From positions 1 to 29,118 of the forward strand of contig CAZCPY010000026.1 in assembly GCA_964499865.1 (NCBI GenBank): DNA of 29,118 nt, given 5' to 3'. The notes under the pieces were generated by a model, which saw nothing but the letters and a program-made list of their open reading frames with translations, had not been told where the DNA came from and searched no databases. This document shows, piece by piece, positions 1 through 7,667 of this stretch. How positions within the stretch are numbered: the first letter of the stretch is position 1; each line of letters opens with the position of its first letter. This DNA comes from JANOGU01 sp964499865. GTDB taxonomy: Bacteria; Pseudomonadota; Alphaproteobacteria; Rhodobacterales; Rhodobacteraceae. Position numbers and translations under genes: made by a program.

Positions 1-179
1 AAAATGGCCGCGTAAGTTCTACGGATGCACCCCGTTAAGAGTGGGGGGATTACCGGCCCATCGCGGTAAGGAGTTCTTTCAACGTTCTCTCGGCGTTGCC
101 ATTCATCCAGGGCTTTGGAACTACTTCAATATCAGGTAGAAAAGGCGGGAAAAATTCTACCTCAACGCGTCCTCTACCC
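1..179. other. Low-G+C tail with an unassigned minus-strand fragment
   Basis: These bases are about 51% G+C (92 of 180 counted), against roughly 70% for the rest of the window. On the minus strand one frame is open from about 202 down to a TAA at 50-52. Its last residues read ...PKPWMNGNAERTLKELL... and end MGR. This frame overlaps the end of the dehydrogenase gene in another frame. The peptide resembles the C-terminal end of some transposase or integrase proteins, but it is too short to assign. It may be the edge of a mobile element, a decayed gene, or chance. Confidence 0.3.
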
Positions 180-1100
180 TCAGAACGCAAACCCCTCCGT
201 CACCTCCCGCCGCCCCAGCGTCAGCGCGTCGGCGACGTGGACCATCGGGCTGAGGTCCACCTCCGACCCCCCCGCCCGCACCAGCCCCGCCATGCGGGCG
301 TAGAGGGCGGGGTATTCGCCCATGATGCTGTCCTCGCTTGCCACCGGCTGCCCGTCGATCTCCAGCCGGTTGCCGCCCATGCGCAGGGCAAGCGTCCCGT
401 CGGGCGTTTCGACCTCGATGTCCCAGGTCTGCGGGCCCTCCTGGCGCCAGTCGAAATCGGCGGTCACCCCTTGGGCAAACACAAGCGTGGCGGCGATGGG
501 GGTCTGGCGGTTGGCGGGGTAGGTGAGCACCGCGGAGGTCAGGTGGACCGGCATCGGCAGGATTTCCGTCAGGATCGACAGCGCGTTGATGCCCGGATCG
601 AAGACACCCATGCCGCCGGGCTCGAACACCCAGTCCTGCCCGGGGTGCCATTTGCGCACGTCCTCGCGCCAGGTGACATGCGCCCGCGTCACCGTCCCGC
701 CCGCCAGCCAGGCCTTGGCGGGGGCCACCGCCTCGGCCATCCGGCTGTGCCAGGTGGCATAGAGCGTGAGGCCCTGCGCGCGGGCCAGCCGTTCCAGCGC
801 ATGCACCTCGGCCAGGGTGGCGCCGGGGGGCTTTTCCAGCATGACGTGCCGCCCGGCCTTCAAGGCCGCCTCGGCATGGGCAAAGCGCGGCACGGGGGGC
901 AGGCAGAGCGAGACGACCCCGATGTCGGGCCGCGCCTCCAGCATCGCCTCAAGCGTCGTGAAGGCCGGAACCCCCGCGACCGAGCCCTTGCGGCTGACGG
1001 TGGCGGCCAGCCGCCAGTCGGGGCTGGCGGCGATGGCGGGGACGTGCTGGTCGACAGCGATCTTGCCGATGCCGACGAGGGCGACCTTCAGCGGTTCCAT
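180..1100 (-). CDS. Gfo/Idh/MocA aldose 1-dehydrogenase (L-arabinose / D-galactose type)
   Basis: A 306-aa NAD(P)-dependent cytoplasmic oxidoreductase, expected to oxidise L-arabinose or D-galactose at C1 to the aldonolactone. The N-terminal Rossmann motif is VGIGKIA (residues 9-15), followed by DQH. EKPP at 89-92 supplies the family lysine (K90). WREDVRKWHPG gives E146 and H152, and FDPGIN gives N172. This order matches the Azospirillum brasilense L-arabinose 1-dehydrogenase as I remember it. The ATG at 1100-1098 shares one base with the TGA of the upstream dehydratase, so the two are translationally coupled. It is the last gene of the sugar operon. A longer frame reaches upstream to 1514 but only runs antisense-like through the dehydratase. 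Family is certain; arabinose versus galactose cannot be decided from sequence. Confidence 0.88.
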   Translation of the reverse strand: MEPLKVALVGIGKIAVDQHVPAIAASPDWRLAATVSRKGSVAGVPAFTTLEAMLEARPDIGVVSLCLPPVPRFAHAEAALKAGRHVMLEKPPGATLAEVHALERLARAQGLTLYATWHSRMAEAVAPAKAWLAGGTVTRAHVTWREDVRKWHPGQDWVFEPGGMGVFDPGINALSILTEILPMPVHLTSAVLTYPANRQTPIAATLVFAQGVTADFDWRQEGPQTWDIEVETPDGTLALRMGGNRLEIDGQPVASEDSIMGEYPALYARMAGLVRAGGSEVDLSPMVHVADALTLGRREVTEGFAF

Positions 1101-2845
1101 CAGTGGCTTTCCCGCGCGACGGCGTTGCCGCGGCAGCCGACGAGGAAGTCCATGTCGGCGCCCCTGTCGGCGCCCTGCACATGGTCGTGGTACAGCTTCG
1201 CATAGCCCCCCGCAGGCGGCTCGGCCGCGGGGGTCCAGGCGGCCAGGCGGGCCTGAAGCTCGGCCTCGGGGATGTCGAGGTGCAGGCGGCGGCCTGCGAC
1301 GTCCAGTTCGATCATGTCGCCCGACCGCACCACGGCCAGCGGCCCGCCGCGGGCGGCCTCGGGGGAGGTGTGCAGGACGACCGTGCCATAGGCCGTGCCC
1401 GACATGCGGGCGTCCGAGATGCGGACCATGTCGGTGATGCCCTTGCGCAGCACCTTGGGCGGAAGCCCCATGTTGCCGACCTCGGCCATGCCGGGATAGC
1501 CGCGGGGGCCGCACATCTTCAGCACCATCACGCAGGTCTCGTCGATGTCGAGCGCCTCGTCGTTGATGCGGGCCTTGTAGTCGTCGATGTCCTCGAACAC
1601 GACCGCGCGCCCGCGGTGCTGCATGAGCGCGGGCGAGGCGGCAGAGGGCTTGAGCACCGCCCCGTCGGGCGCGAGGTTGCCCCTGACCACCACGATCCCG
1701 CCCGACTGGGTCAGCGCCTTTTCCGCGGGCAGGATCACGTCGTCATTGTCGATGCGGGCGTCCCTGACCTCGTCCCAGATCGCGCCGCCGCTGACGGTCA
1801 GCGCGTCCTTGTGCAGAAGCCCCGCCTCGCCCAGCCGCCTGATGACCGCAGGCAGGCCGCCGGCGTAGAAGAACTCCTCCATCAGGTATTTGCCCGAGGG
1901 CATCAGGTTCACGACCGTCGGCACGTCGCGACCCCAGTCGTCCCAGTCGTCCAGCGTCAGGTCGATGCCGCAGCGCCCGGCGATGGCCAGCAGGTGGATC
2001 ACCGCATTGGTGGACCCTCCGATGGCGGCATTGGTGCGGATGGCGTTGCGGAAGGCCTCGCGCGTCAGGATGTCGGATGGCTTGAGGTCGTCCTTGACCA
2101 TCTGCACGATGCGCCTGCCGGTCAGCTGCGCCATCGCGCGGCGGCGGGAGTCTACCGCGGGGATCGCGGCGTTGCCGGACAGGGTCATGCCCAGTGCCTC
2201 GACCATGCTGGCCATGGTGCTGGCGGTGCCCATGGTGTTGCAGGACCCGGGGCTGCGGGACATCGAGGCCTCGGCCTCGACGAACTCCTCCGCCGTCATC
2301 TCGCCCGCCTTCACCGCCTCGGAGAATTTCCACAGGTGGGTGCCGGAGCCCACGCGTTCGCCGCGGAAATAGCCGTTCAGCATCGGCCCGCCGCTGACCA
2401 TGATGGTGGGCAGGTCCACGCTCGCGGCGCCCATCAGCAAGGATGGCGTGGTCTTGTCGCAGCCCACCAGGCAGACCACGCCGTCCATCTGCTGGCCGCG
2501 GATCGTCTCCTCCACCGCCATGGCGGCCAGGTTGCGGAACATCATCGCGGTGGGGCGGAAGCCGGACTCGGACACCGAGAACACCGGCACGATCACGGGG
2601 AATCCGCCCGCCTCGTAGACGCCATGCTTCACCCGCTCGGCCAGGTCGTTGAGATGCGCGTTGCAGGGGTTCAGCTCGCTGAAGGTGTTCAGGATGCCGA
2701 TCACCGGGCGGCCGTCGAACAGGTCGGCGGGCAGGCCCTGGTTCTTCATCCAGCCGCGGTGATAGATCGCGTCCTTCGACATGCCGCCGAACCATTCCTG
2801 CGAGCGCAGCTTGCGCGGCCAGGGGGCGGGGGTGAACTTGGCCAT
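1100..2845 (-). CDS. IlvD/Edd-family aldonate dehydratase (L-arabinonate dehydratase-like)
   Basis: A 581-aa iron-sulfur dehydratase that should convert L-arabinonate (or a related sugar acid) to the 2-keto-3-deoxy acid. Three cysteines fit the [2Fe-2S] ligands of the sugar-acid dehydratase branch: C61 (NPCNAH), C129 (VGCDKTTP) and C202 (SPGSCNTMGT). K131 after the second cysteine is the metal-site lysine position. Length is normal for the family. I chose ATG 2845-2843 because GAGGAAAG lies a few bases upstream; a GTG at 2860-2858, overlapping the gguC stop as GTGA, is the alternative and adds five residues. It sits between the FAH-fold gene and the dehydrogenase, which argues for pentonate or hexonate metabolism rather than branched-chain amino-acid synthesis. 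Confidence 0.88.
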   Translation of the reverse strand: MAKFTPAPWPRKLRSQEWFGGMSKDAIYHRGWMKNQGLPADLFDGRPVIGILNTFSELNPCNAHLNDLAERVKHGVYEAGGFPVIVPVFSVSESGFRPTAMMFRNLAAMAVEETIRGQQMDGVVCLVGCDKTTPSLLMGAASVDLPTIMVSGGPMLNGYFRGERVGSGTHLWKFSEAVKAGEMTAEEFVEAEASMSRSPGSCNTMGTASTMASMVEALGMTLSGNAAIPAVDSRRRAMAQLTGRRIVQMVKDDLKPSDILTREAFRNAIRTNAAIGGSTNAVIHLLAIAGRCGIDLTLDDWDDWGRDVPTVVNLMPSGKYLMEEFFYAGGLPAVIRRLGEAGLLHKDALTVSGGAIWDEVRDARIDNDDVILPAEKALTQSGGIVVVRGNLAPDGAVLKPSAASPALMQHRGRAVVFEDIDDYKARINDEALDIDETCVMVLKMCGPRGYPGMAEVGNMGLPPKVLRKGITDMVRISDARMSGTAYGTVVLHTSPEAARGGPLAVVRSGDMIELDVAGRRLHLDIPEAELQARLAAWTPAAEPPAGGYAKLYHDHVQGADRGADMDFLVGCRGNAVARESH

Positions 2846-2856
2846 CGGGGCTTTCC

Positions 2857-3825
2857 TCACAGGGGATTGACGGTGGTGGCACCCGCAGCCTTGGGCGCGA
2901 AGCGCAAGGCGTTGCGCAGGGGCTGGCCGAAGTCGGGGGCGGTGATCTCGAAGACATCGCCCGCCTGCGGCGTGATGCCGTCGGCGAAGGACAGGGTGGC
3001 GGTGCCGAAGTAGTGGACATGCAGGTCGCCGGGCTGGCGGAAGATCGCATACTTGAAGTGGTGGTGTTCCAGGTTGGCGAGCGTGTGGGACATGTTCGCC
3101 TCGCCCGACAGGAACGGCCTTTCCCAGACCCGTTGCCCGTCCCGCAGGATGGCAGAGGTGCCGCGGACATCAGGGGGCAGGTCGCCCACCAGGATCTCCG
3201 GGCCGAAGGATGCCACGCGCAGCTTGGAATGGGCCAGCCACAGGTAGTTGACCCGTTCCGTCACATGGTCCGAGAACTCGTTGCCAAGCGCCCAGCCGAT
3301 GCGGTGCGGCGTGCCGTCGGGGCCGATGAGGTAAAGGCCGGTGACCTCGGGCTCCTCTCCCCCGTCCGCGGCAAAGCCCGGGGCCTCCAGCACCTCGCCC
3401 GGTGCCACGGCGGCGTGGCCGTTGCCCTTGTAGAACCATTCGGGCTGCGCCCCCACCGCGCCCGGGGCAGGACGGCCGCCCTCCAGCCCCATGCGGAACA
3501 TCTTCATGCTGTCGGTCAGCGTCTCGGCGCCCGCGAGTTTCGCGTGCATCGCGTCGCGCGCCGAGGCGCTGCCCAGATGCGTCAGCCCGGTGCCCGTCAG
3601 GTGCAGGTGCGCGGGGTCGGGGTGGCGGACGGGCAGGTCGAAGACGGCGCGCGACAGGTCCACCGTCTCGCCCAGGCCCCGGCGGTCCACCTCGGCCGCC
3701 AGCCCGCGGCCCCCGGCAATGGCGGTCGAGGCAAGTTCGTAGACCGAGGCCGTGCCGCGCACGAGGCGCGCCTCGGCACCCTCGCGCGCGACGACGCCCG
3801 CGCCCCTGACGGTGGAAAGATGCAT
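2857..3825 (-). CDS. gguC: GguC / AraD1-family FAH-fold protein
   Basis: A 322-aa protein of the GguC/AraD1 group in the fumarylacetoacetate hydrolase superfamily. The C-terminal FAH domain starts near residue 125. Likely metal ligands are in EEPEV (E158, E160) and GNEFSDH (D186), equivalent to the usual E...E...D set. The function of GguC itself is not established. FAH-fold relatives such as Caulobacter XylX dehydrate 2-keto-3-deoxy-pentonates, so a role after the neighbouring dehydratase is a reasonable inference. I chose the ATG at 3825-3823 because family members start near this point. A GTG at 3837-3835 that overlaps the gguB stop (GTGA) is an alternative giving 326 aa. Its stop overlaps or lies just before the dehydratase start. 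Confidence 0.8.
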   Translation of the reverse strand: MHLSTVRGAGVVAREGAEARLVRGTASVYELASTAIAGGRGLAAEVDRRGLGETVDLSRAVFDLPVRHPDPAHLHLTGTGLTHLGSASARDAMHAKLAGAETLTDSMKMFRMGLEGGRPAPGAVGAQPEWFYKGNGHAAVAPGEVLEAPGFAADGGEEPEVTGLYLIGPDGTPHRIGWALGNEFSDHVTERVNYLWLAHSKLRVASFGPEILVGDLPPDVRGTSAILRDGQRVWERPFLSGEANMSHTLANLEHHHFKYAIFRQPGDLHVHYFGTATLSFADGITPQAGDVFEITAPDFGQPLRNALRFAPKAAGATTVNPL

Positions 3826-3833
3826 CGGCGGCC

Positions 3834-5006
3834 TCACTTCGTCTTGTTGTAGACGTCGAAGACCACGGCCACGAGCAGGACCATGCCCTTGATCATCTGC
3901 TGGTAGTCGATGCCCACGCCCAGGATCGACATGCCCATGTTCATCACGCCCATGATCAGCGCGCCGATCACCACGCCGATGATCCGCCCCGACCCGCCCG
4001 CCATCGAGGCCCCGCCGATGAAGACGGCGGCGATGGCGTCAAGCTCGAACCCGGTGCCCGCCTTGGGCGTGGCGCTGTTCAGCCGCGCGGTCACCATCAT
4101 GCCCGCCAGCGCCGCCAGCACGCCCATGTTGACAAAGCAGAAGAACACCAGCCGTTCGGTCCCGATGCCCGACAGCTTGGCCGCCTTCTCGTTGCCGCCC
4201 ACGGCATAGATGCGGCGGCCCTGCACGGTGTTCTCGGTGAAGAAGGCGTACAGCACGATCAGCACCGCCAGCACCACCAGCACGTTCGGCAGGCCGCGGA
4301 AACTGGCCAGCTGCCAGCCCACGAAGGCCATGGCGGCGGCGATGATCAGCGACCTTGCCCAGAACAGGCCCGCGGGTTCGGGGGTGATGCCGAATTCCAT
4401 GTCCCTTGCCCTTGCGCGCAGGCCGATCCAGATCACCACGCCGATGGCGATGGCGGCGATGATCAGCGTCAGCCCGTGCGGCTTGCCCAGGCCCGTCAGG
4501 TCGGGGATGAAGCCCGAGGACATCGCCTGGAACGCCTTGGGGAAGGGCCCGATGTTCTGCCCGCCCAGCAGCCACAGGGTGGCGCCGCGGAACACCAGCA
4601 TGCCGGCCAGCGTGACGATGAAGCTCGGGATGCGCCAGTAGGCGACCCAGTAGCCCTGCGCCGCCCCGATCAGCCCGCCCACCACCAGCGTCAAGGGGAT
4701 CACCGCCCAGACCGGCAGGTCGAGGTCCACCGTCAGGAAGGCCGCCACCGCCCCGGTAAAGGCCGCGACGGACCCCACCGACAGGTCGATGTGGCCCGCC
4801 ACGATGATCAGCAGCATCCCCAGCGCCAGGATGATGACATGGCCGTTCTGCAGGAAGATGTTGGTGATGTTCGGCGCCTGCAGGAACATCGGCTTGCCCT
4901 GGGCCGAGACCAGGATCGAGAACAGCACCACGATGGCGACCAGCGCCAAGAGCATGCCGTTTTCCCGCAGGTGGCCCGCCAGCGCGCCTTGCCGTTGGTC
5001 CGCCAT
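3834..5006 (-). CDS. gguB: Sugar ABC transporter permease (GguB type)
   Basis: A 390-aa inner-membrane permease of the ribose/xylose-type sugar ABC family. About ten hydrophobic spans are visible, starting at MLLALVAIVVLFSILVS. The family signatures HIDLSVGS and GGASMAGGSGR near the C-terminus are both present. It forms the membrane channel with the ATPase GguA and the binding protein ChvE. The ATG follows the gguA TAG stop directly (TAGATG), and its own TGA overlaps a possible GTG start of gguC, so the operon is tightly packed. Recognised from the Agrobacterium gguAB locus, which handles arabinose, galactose and xylose-like sugars. Confidence 0.92.
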   Translation of the reverse strand: MADQRQGALAGHLRENGMLLALVAIVVLFSILVSAQGKPMFLQAPNITNIFLQNGHVIILALGMLLIIVAGHIDLSVGSVAAFTGAVAAFLTVDLDLPVWAVIPLTLVVGGLIGAAQGYWVAYWRIPSFIVTLAGMLVFRGATLWLLGGQNIGPFPKAFQAMSSGFIPDLTGLGKPHGLTLIIAAIAIGVVIWIGLRARARDMEFGITPEPAGLFWARSLIIAAAMAFVGWQLASFRGLPNVLVVLAVLIVLYAFFTENTVQGRRIYAVGGNEKAAKLSGIGTERLVFFCFVNMGVLAALAGMMVTARLNSATPKAGTGFELDAIAAVFIGGASMAGGSGRIIGVVIGALIMGVMNMGMSILGVGIDYQQMIKGMVLLVAVVFDVYNKTK

Positions 5007-6536
5007 CTACGCCGCCCTCCCCACGTCGCGCACGATCATCGCCATGATCCTTTCCTGGCTGGCCTCGCCGCGGGCCAGTTCACCCACGATGCGGCCCTCG
5101 TTCATCACGTAGATGCGGTCGCACATGCCCAGAAGCTCGGGCATTTCCGAGCTGATCATCAGCACCCCGCGCCCCTGCTGGGCGAGATCCTTCATGATCG
5201 TGTAGATCTCGAACTTCGCGCCCACGTCGATGCCGCGGGTGGGTTCGTCCAGGATCAGAAGCTGGGGGTCGGTGAACAGCCACTTCGACAGCACCACCTT
5301 CTGCTGGTTGCCGCCCGAAAGGTTCACCACCTTCTGCTGCACGCCGGGGGTGCGGATCGCAAGCTGGCTGCGGTAGCCCTCGGCCACCTGCGCCTCGCGC
5401 CGCTTGTCGAGGATGTGGCGCCGCGCGATGCCCGCCAGGTTCGCGAGGCTGATGTTCTTCAGGATCGGCTCGTCCAGGATCAGCCCCAGCGCCTTGCGGT
5501 CCTCGGTGACATAGGAGATGCCCGCCGCGATCGCCTTCGGCACGGTCGAGACATCGACCGGGCGGCCACCCATGCGGACCTGCCCCGTGTGGCCCTTGCC
5601 GTAGCTGCGGCCGAAGACCGACATGGCCAGTTCCGTGCGCCCGGTGCCCATCAGGCCCGCAATGCCGACGATCTCGCCCTTGCGCACGTTGAGCGAGACG
5701 CCCCTGATCATCTGCCGCCCGGCCTGTTCGGGGTGCCAGCAGCACCAGTCCTGCACCTCGAACAGCATCTCGCCCGGGTCGGGGGTCCGTTCGGGGTAGC
5801 GGTGCGCCATGTCGCGGCCGACCATGTCGCGGATGATGCGGTCTTCGCTGATCTCGGCCTTGGTGAGCGTGGACACCGAGGTGCCGTCGCGGATCACGGT
5901 GATGCGGTCGGCCACGCGGGCGATCTCGTTCAGCTTGTGGCTGATGATGATCTGCGTGACGCCCTGCGCCTTGAGTTCCAGCATCAGGTCCAGCAGGCGG
6001 TCGGCGTCGGCCTCCTGCAACGCCGCGGTGGGTTCGTCCAGGATCAGCAGGCGCACGTTCTTGGACAGCGCCTTGGCGATCTCGATCAGCTGCTGCTTGC
6101 CGACGCCCAGCTTGCCCACGATGGCGCCGGGGGGCTCGTTCAGGCCGACGCGGCGCAGAAGCGCCTCTGTCTTCTGGAAGGCGAGCGGCCAGGAGATCAC
6201 GCCCCTGGACGCCACCTCGTTGCCCATGAACAGGTTCTCGGCGATCGACAGCAGCGGGATCAGCGCAAGTTCCTGGTGGATGATGATGATGCCCTGGTGT
6301 TCGCTGTCGCGGATCGTGCGGTTGCGCAGCGGGCGGCCGTCGTAGGCGATTTCGCCGTCGAAACTGCCGTGCGGATAGACGCCCGACAGCACCTTCATCA
6401 GGGTGGACTTGCCCGCGCCGTTCTCGCCGCAGATGGCGTGAATCTCCCCGGTCTCGACCGCAAGGCTCACGCGGTCAAGCGCCTTCACGCCCGGGAAAAC
6501 CTTGGTGATCCCCCGCATTTCCAGAAGTGTCGGCAC
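5007..6536 (-). CDS. gguA: Sugar ABC transporter ATP-binding protein, two-domain (GguA type)
   Basis: A 509-aa ATPase with two fused nucleotide-binding domains, as in the RbsA/XylG/MglA family. The first Walker A is GENGAGKST (residues 37-45), with its Walker B at LLILDEPTAAL. The second domain has the signature VNLSGGNQQKV and Walker B LLILDEPTRGID; its own Walker A is degenerate (GIAGLMGTGRTEL), which is usual for the family. The start is a GTG at 6536-6534 (VPTLLEMRG), because a strong GGGAGGAG lies just upstream. A longer frame to 6587 would run into the intergenic palindrome and is not credible. It powers import through GguB. Confidence 0.92.
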   Translation of the reverse strand: MPTLLEMRGITKVFPGVKALDRVSLAVETGEIHAICGENGAGKSTLMKVLSGVYPHGSFDGEIAYDGRPLRNRTIRDSEHQGIIIIHQELALIPLLSIAENLFMGNEVASRGVISWPLAFQKTEALLRRVGLNEPPGAIVGKLGVGKQQLIEIAKALSKNVRLLILDEPTAALQEADADRLLDLMLELKAQGVTQIIISHKLNEIARVADRITVIRDGTSVSTLTKAEISEDRIIRDMVGRDMAHRYPERTPDPGEMLFEVQDWCCWHPEQAGRQMIRGVSLNVRKGEIVGIAGLMGTGRTELAMSVFGRSYGKGHTGQVRMGGRPVDVSTVPKAIAAGISYVTEDRKALGLILDEPILKNISLANLAGIARRHILDKRREAQVAEGYRSQLAIRTPGVQQKVVNLSGGNQQKVVLSKWLFTDPQLLILDEPTRGIDVGAKFEIYTIMKDLAQQGRGVLMISSEMPELLGMCDRIYVMNEGRIVGELARGEASQERIMAMIVRDVGRAA

Positions 6537-6553
6537 GGCTCCTCCCGCAGGGC

Positions 6554-6583
6554 AGGTCCGCCGGCACCGGTGCCGGCGGACCT
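6554..6583. repeat. 30-bp perfect palindrome between chvE and gguA
   Basis: The sequence is exactly self-complementary about its centre at 6568/6569. The half-site is AGGTCCGCCGGCACC. As RNA it would form a 13-bp G/C stem with a CCGG loop, 12 nt after the chvE stop and just before the gguA ribosome-binding site. There is no T-run, so it is not a classic terminator. It probably protects or processes the chvE message, or partly attenuates downstream expression. Confidence 0.75.
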
Positions 6584-6595
6584 CCAAGGATCAGC

Positions 6596-7542
6596 TTACT
6601 GCAGCTGGTCCGCGGTGTAGTAGCCCGAACCGACCAGAACCGCCTCGTAGTTCGACAGGTTCACCGAAACCGGCTCCAGCAGGTAGGACGGCACGACCTT
6701 GACGCCGTTGTCGTAGGTCTTGGTGTCGTTGATCTCGGGCTCGCCGCCGCCGAGGACCGCGTCCACCATCTTGACGGTGACCTTGGCCAGTTCGCGGGTG
6801 TCCTTGAAGATCGTCGAATACTGCTCGCCCGCGATCATCGACTTGACCGAGGGGATCTCGGCGTCCTGGCCGGTGACGATCGGCATCNNNNNNNNNNNNN
6901 NNNNNNNNNNNNNNNNNNNNNNNNNNNNNNNNNNNNNNNNNNNNNNNNNNNNNNNNNNNNNNNNNNNNNNNNNNNNNNNNNNNNNNNCGGTTGCAGGACC
7001 GACATCGCGCCGTTGTAGAAGAAGAAGGCGTTGTTGTCGTCCGGGCTGCCGCCGAACAGCTCGACATTCCACGGCTTCACGTCGGGGAAGCGTTCCTTGA
7101 GGCCCGCAACCAGGCTTTCGGCCTGCTGCACGCCGACCTTGAAGTTGTCGAAGGTGGCGTAATAGTCGACCGACCCGGAATCGCGGATCAGCCGGTCATA
7201 GGCGATGACCTTGATGCCCTGCGCGGCGGCGTTGTCCAGCGCGTTCGACAGCGTGGTGCCGTCGATGGCCGCGATCACCAGCGCCTTGACGCCGCTCGTG
7301 ATCATGTTCTCGATCTGGGCCAGCTGGGTCGGGATGTCATCCTCGGCATATTGCAGGTCGGCGACATAGCCGGCCTCGGTGAAGGCCTTCACCATCGACT
7401 CGCCGTCGGAAATCCAGCGCGACGAGGATTTGGTGGGCATCGCGATGCCGACCGAGCCCTTTTCCTGGGCAAACAGCGGCAGCGCGGTCAGCGCGGCCGT
7501 CGAACCGGCAAGGGCCATCAGGCCGCGGCGGGTCAAGTTCAT
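6596..7542 (-). CDS. chvE: Periplasmic sugar-binding protein, ChvE type (interrupted by assembly gap)
   Basis: A periplasmic binding protein of the multiple-monosaccharide (ChvE) family that delivers arabinose/galactose-type sugars to GguAB. The N-terminus MNLTRRGLMALAG then a hydrophobic run ending LFAQ is a signal peptide. The mature part begins near EKGSVGIAMPT. The C-terminal part contains VTGQDAEIPSVK and STIFKDTREL, strongly ChvE-like. A 100-N gap (6888-6987) interrupts the gene. There are 185 codons before the gap and 96 after, and the two halves are out of frame at the nominal gap length. The real gap must be 2 modulo 3, and by family length about 220-230 nt. GGGAGGA lies upstream of ATG 7542. 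First gene of the operon. Confidence 0.9.
6888..6987. other. Assembly gap of 100 Ns inside chvE
   Basis: Exactly 100 Ns, the conventional placeholder for a gap of unknown size. The chvE halves do not join in frame across it. Comparison with remembered ChvE sequence suggests that about 75 residues are missing. Confidence 0.98.
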
Positions 7543-7617
7543 CTCGTATCCTCCCGTTCATCTTGTGCATCCGTCTTGGGCAGGTTTCCCGTGCCGGTGC
7601 CCGCGGATGGGGCGATG

Positions 7618-7645
7618 TTTGACGGGAAGTCACATACCTGTCAAA
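7618..7645. promoter_or_regulatory. Inverted repeat operator/promoter between chvE and the LysR gene
   Basis: Two 9-bp arms, TTTGACGGG (7618-7626) and CCTGTCAAA (7637-7645), are inverted copies with one mismatch and a 10-bp spacer. They lie in the 125-bp divergent region. Read on the minus strand, the right arm contains a perfect TTGACA -35 hexamer, about 17 bp from a weak -10-like CAAACA. On the plus strand the left arm gives TTGACG. The site is therefore well placed to be the LysR binding site and to control chvE transcription, and perhaps its own. Confidence 0.5.
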
Positions 7646-7667
7646 TACCGGGAATCGGTGAAAACAT

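Noticed and set aside
1103..3013. 636-codon plus-strand open frame antisense to the dehydratase
   Set aside because: Shadow of a well-conserved gene; no recognisable protein.
4476..6620. 714-codon plus-strand open frame antisense to gguA/gguB
   Set aside because: Histidine/arginine-rich mirror of the real genes on the other strand, no motifs.
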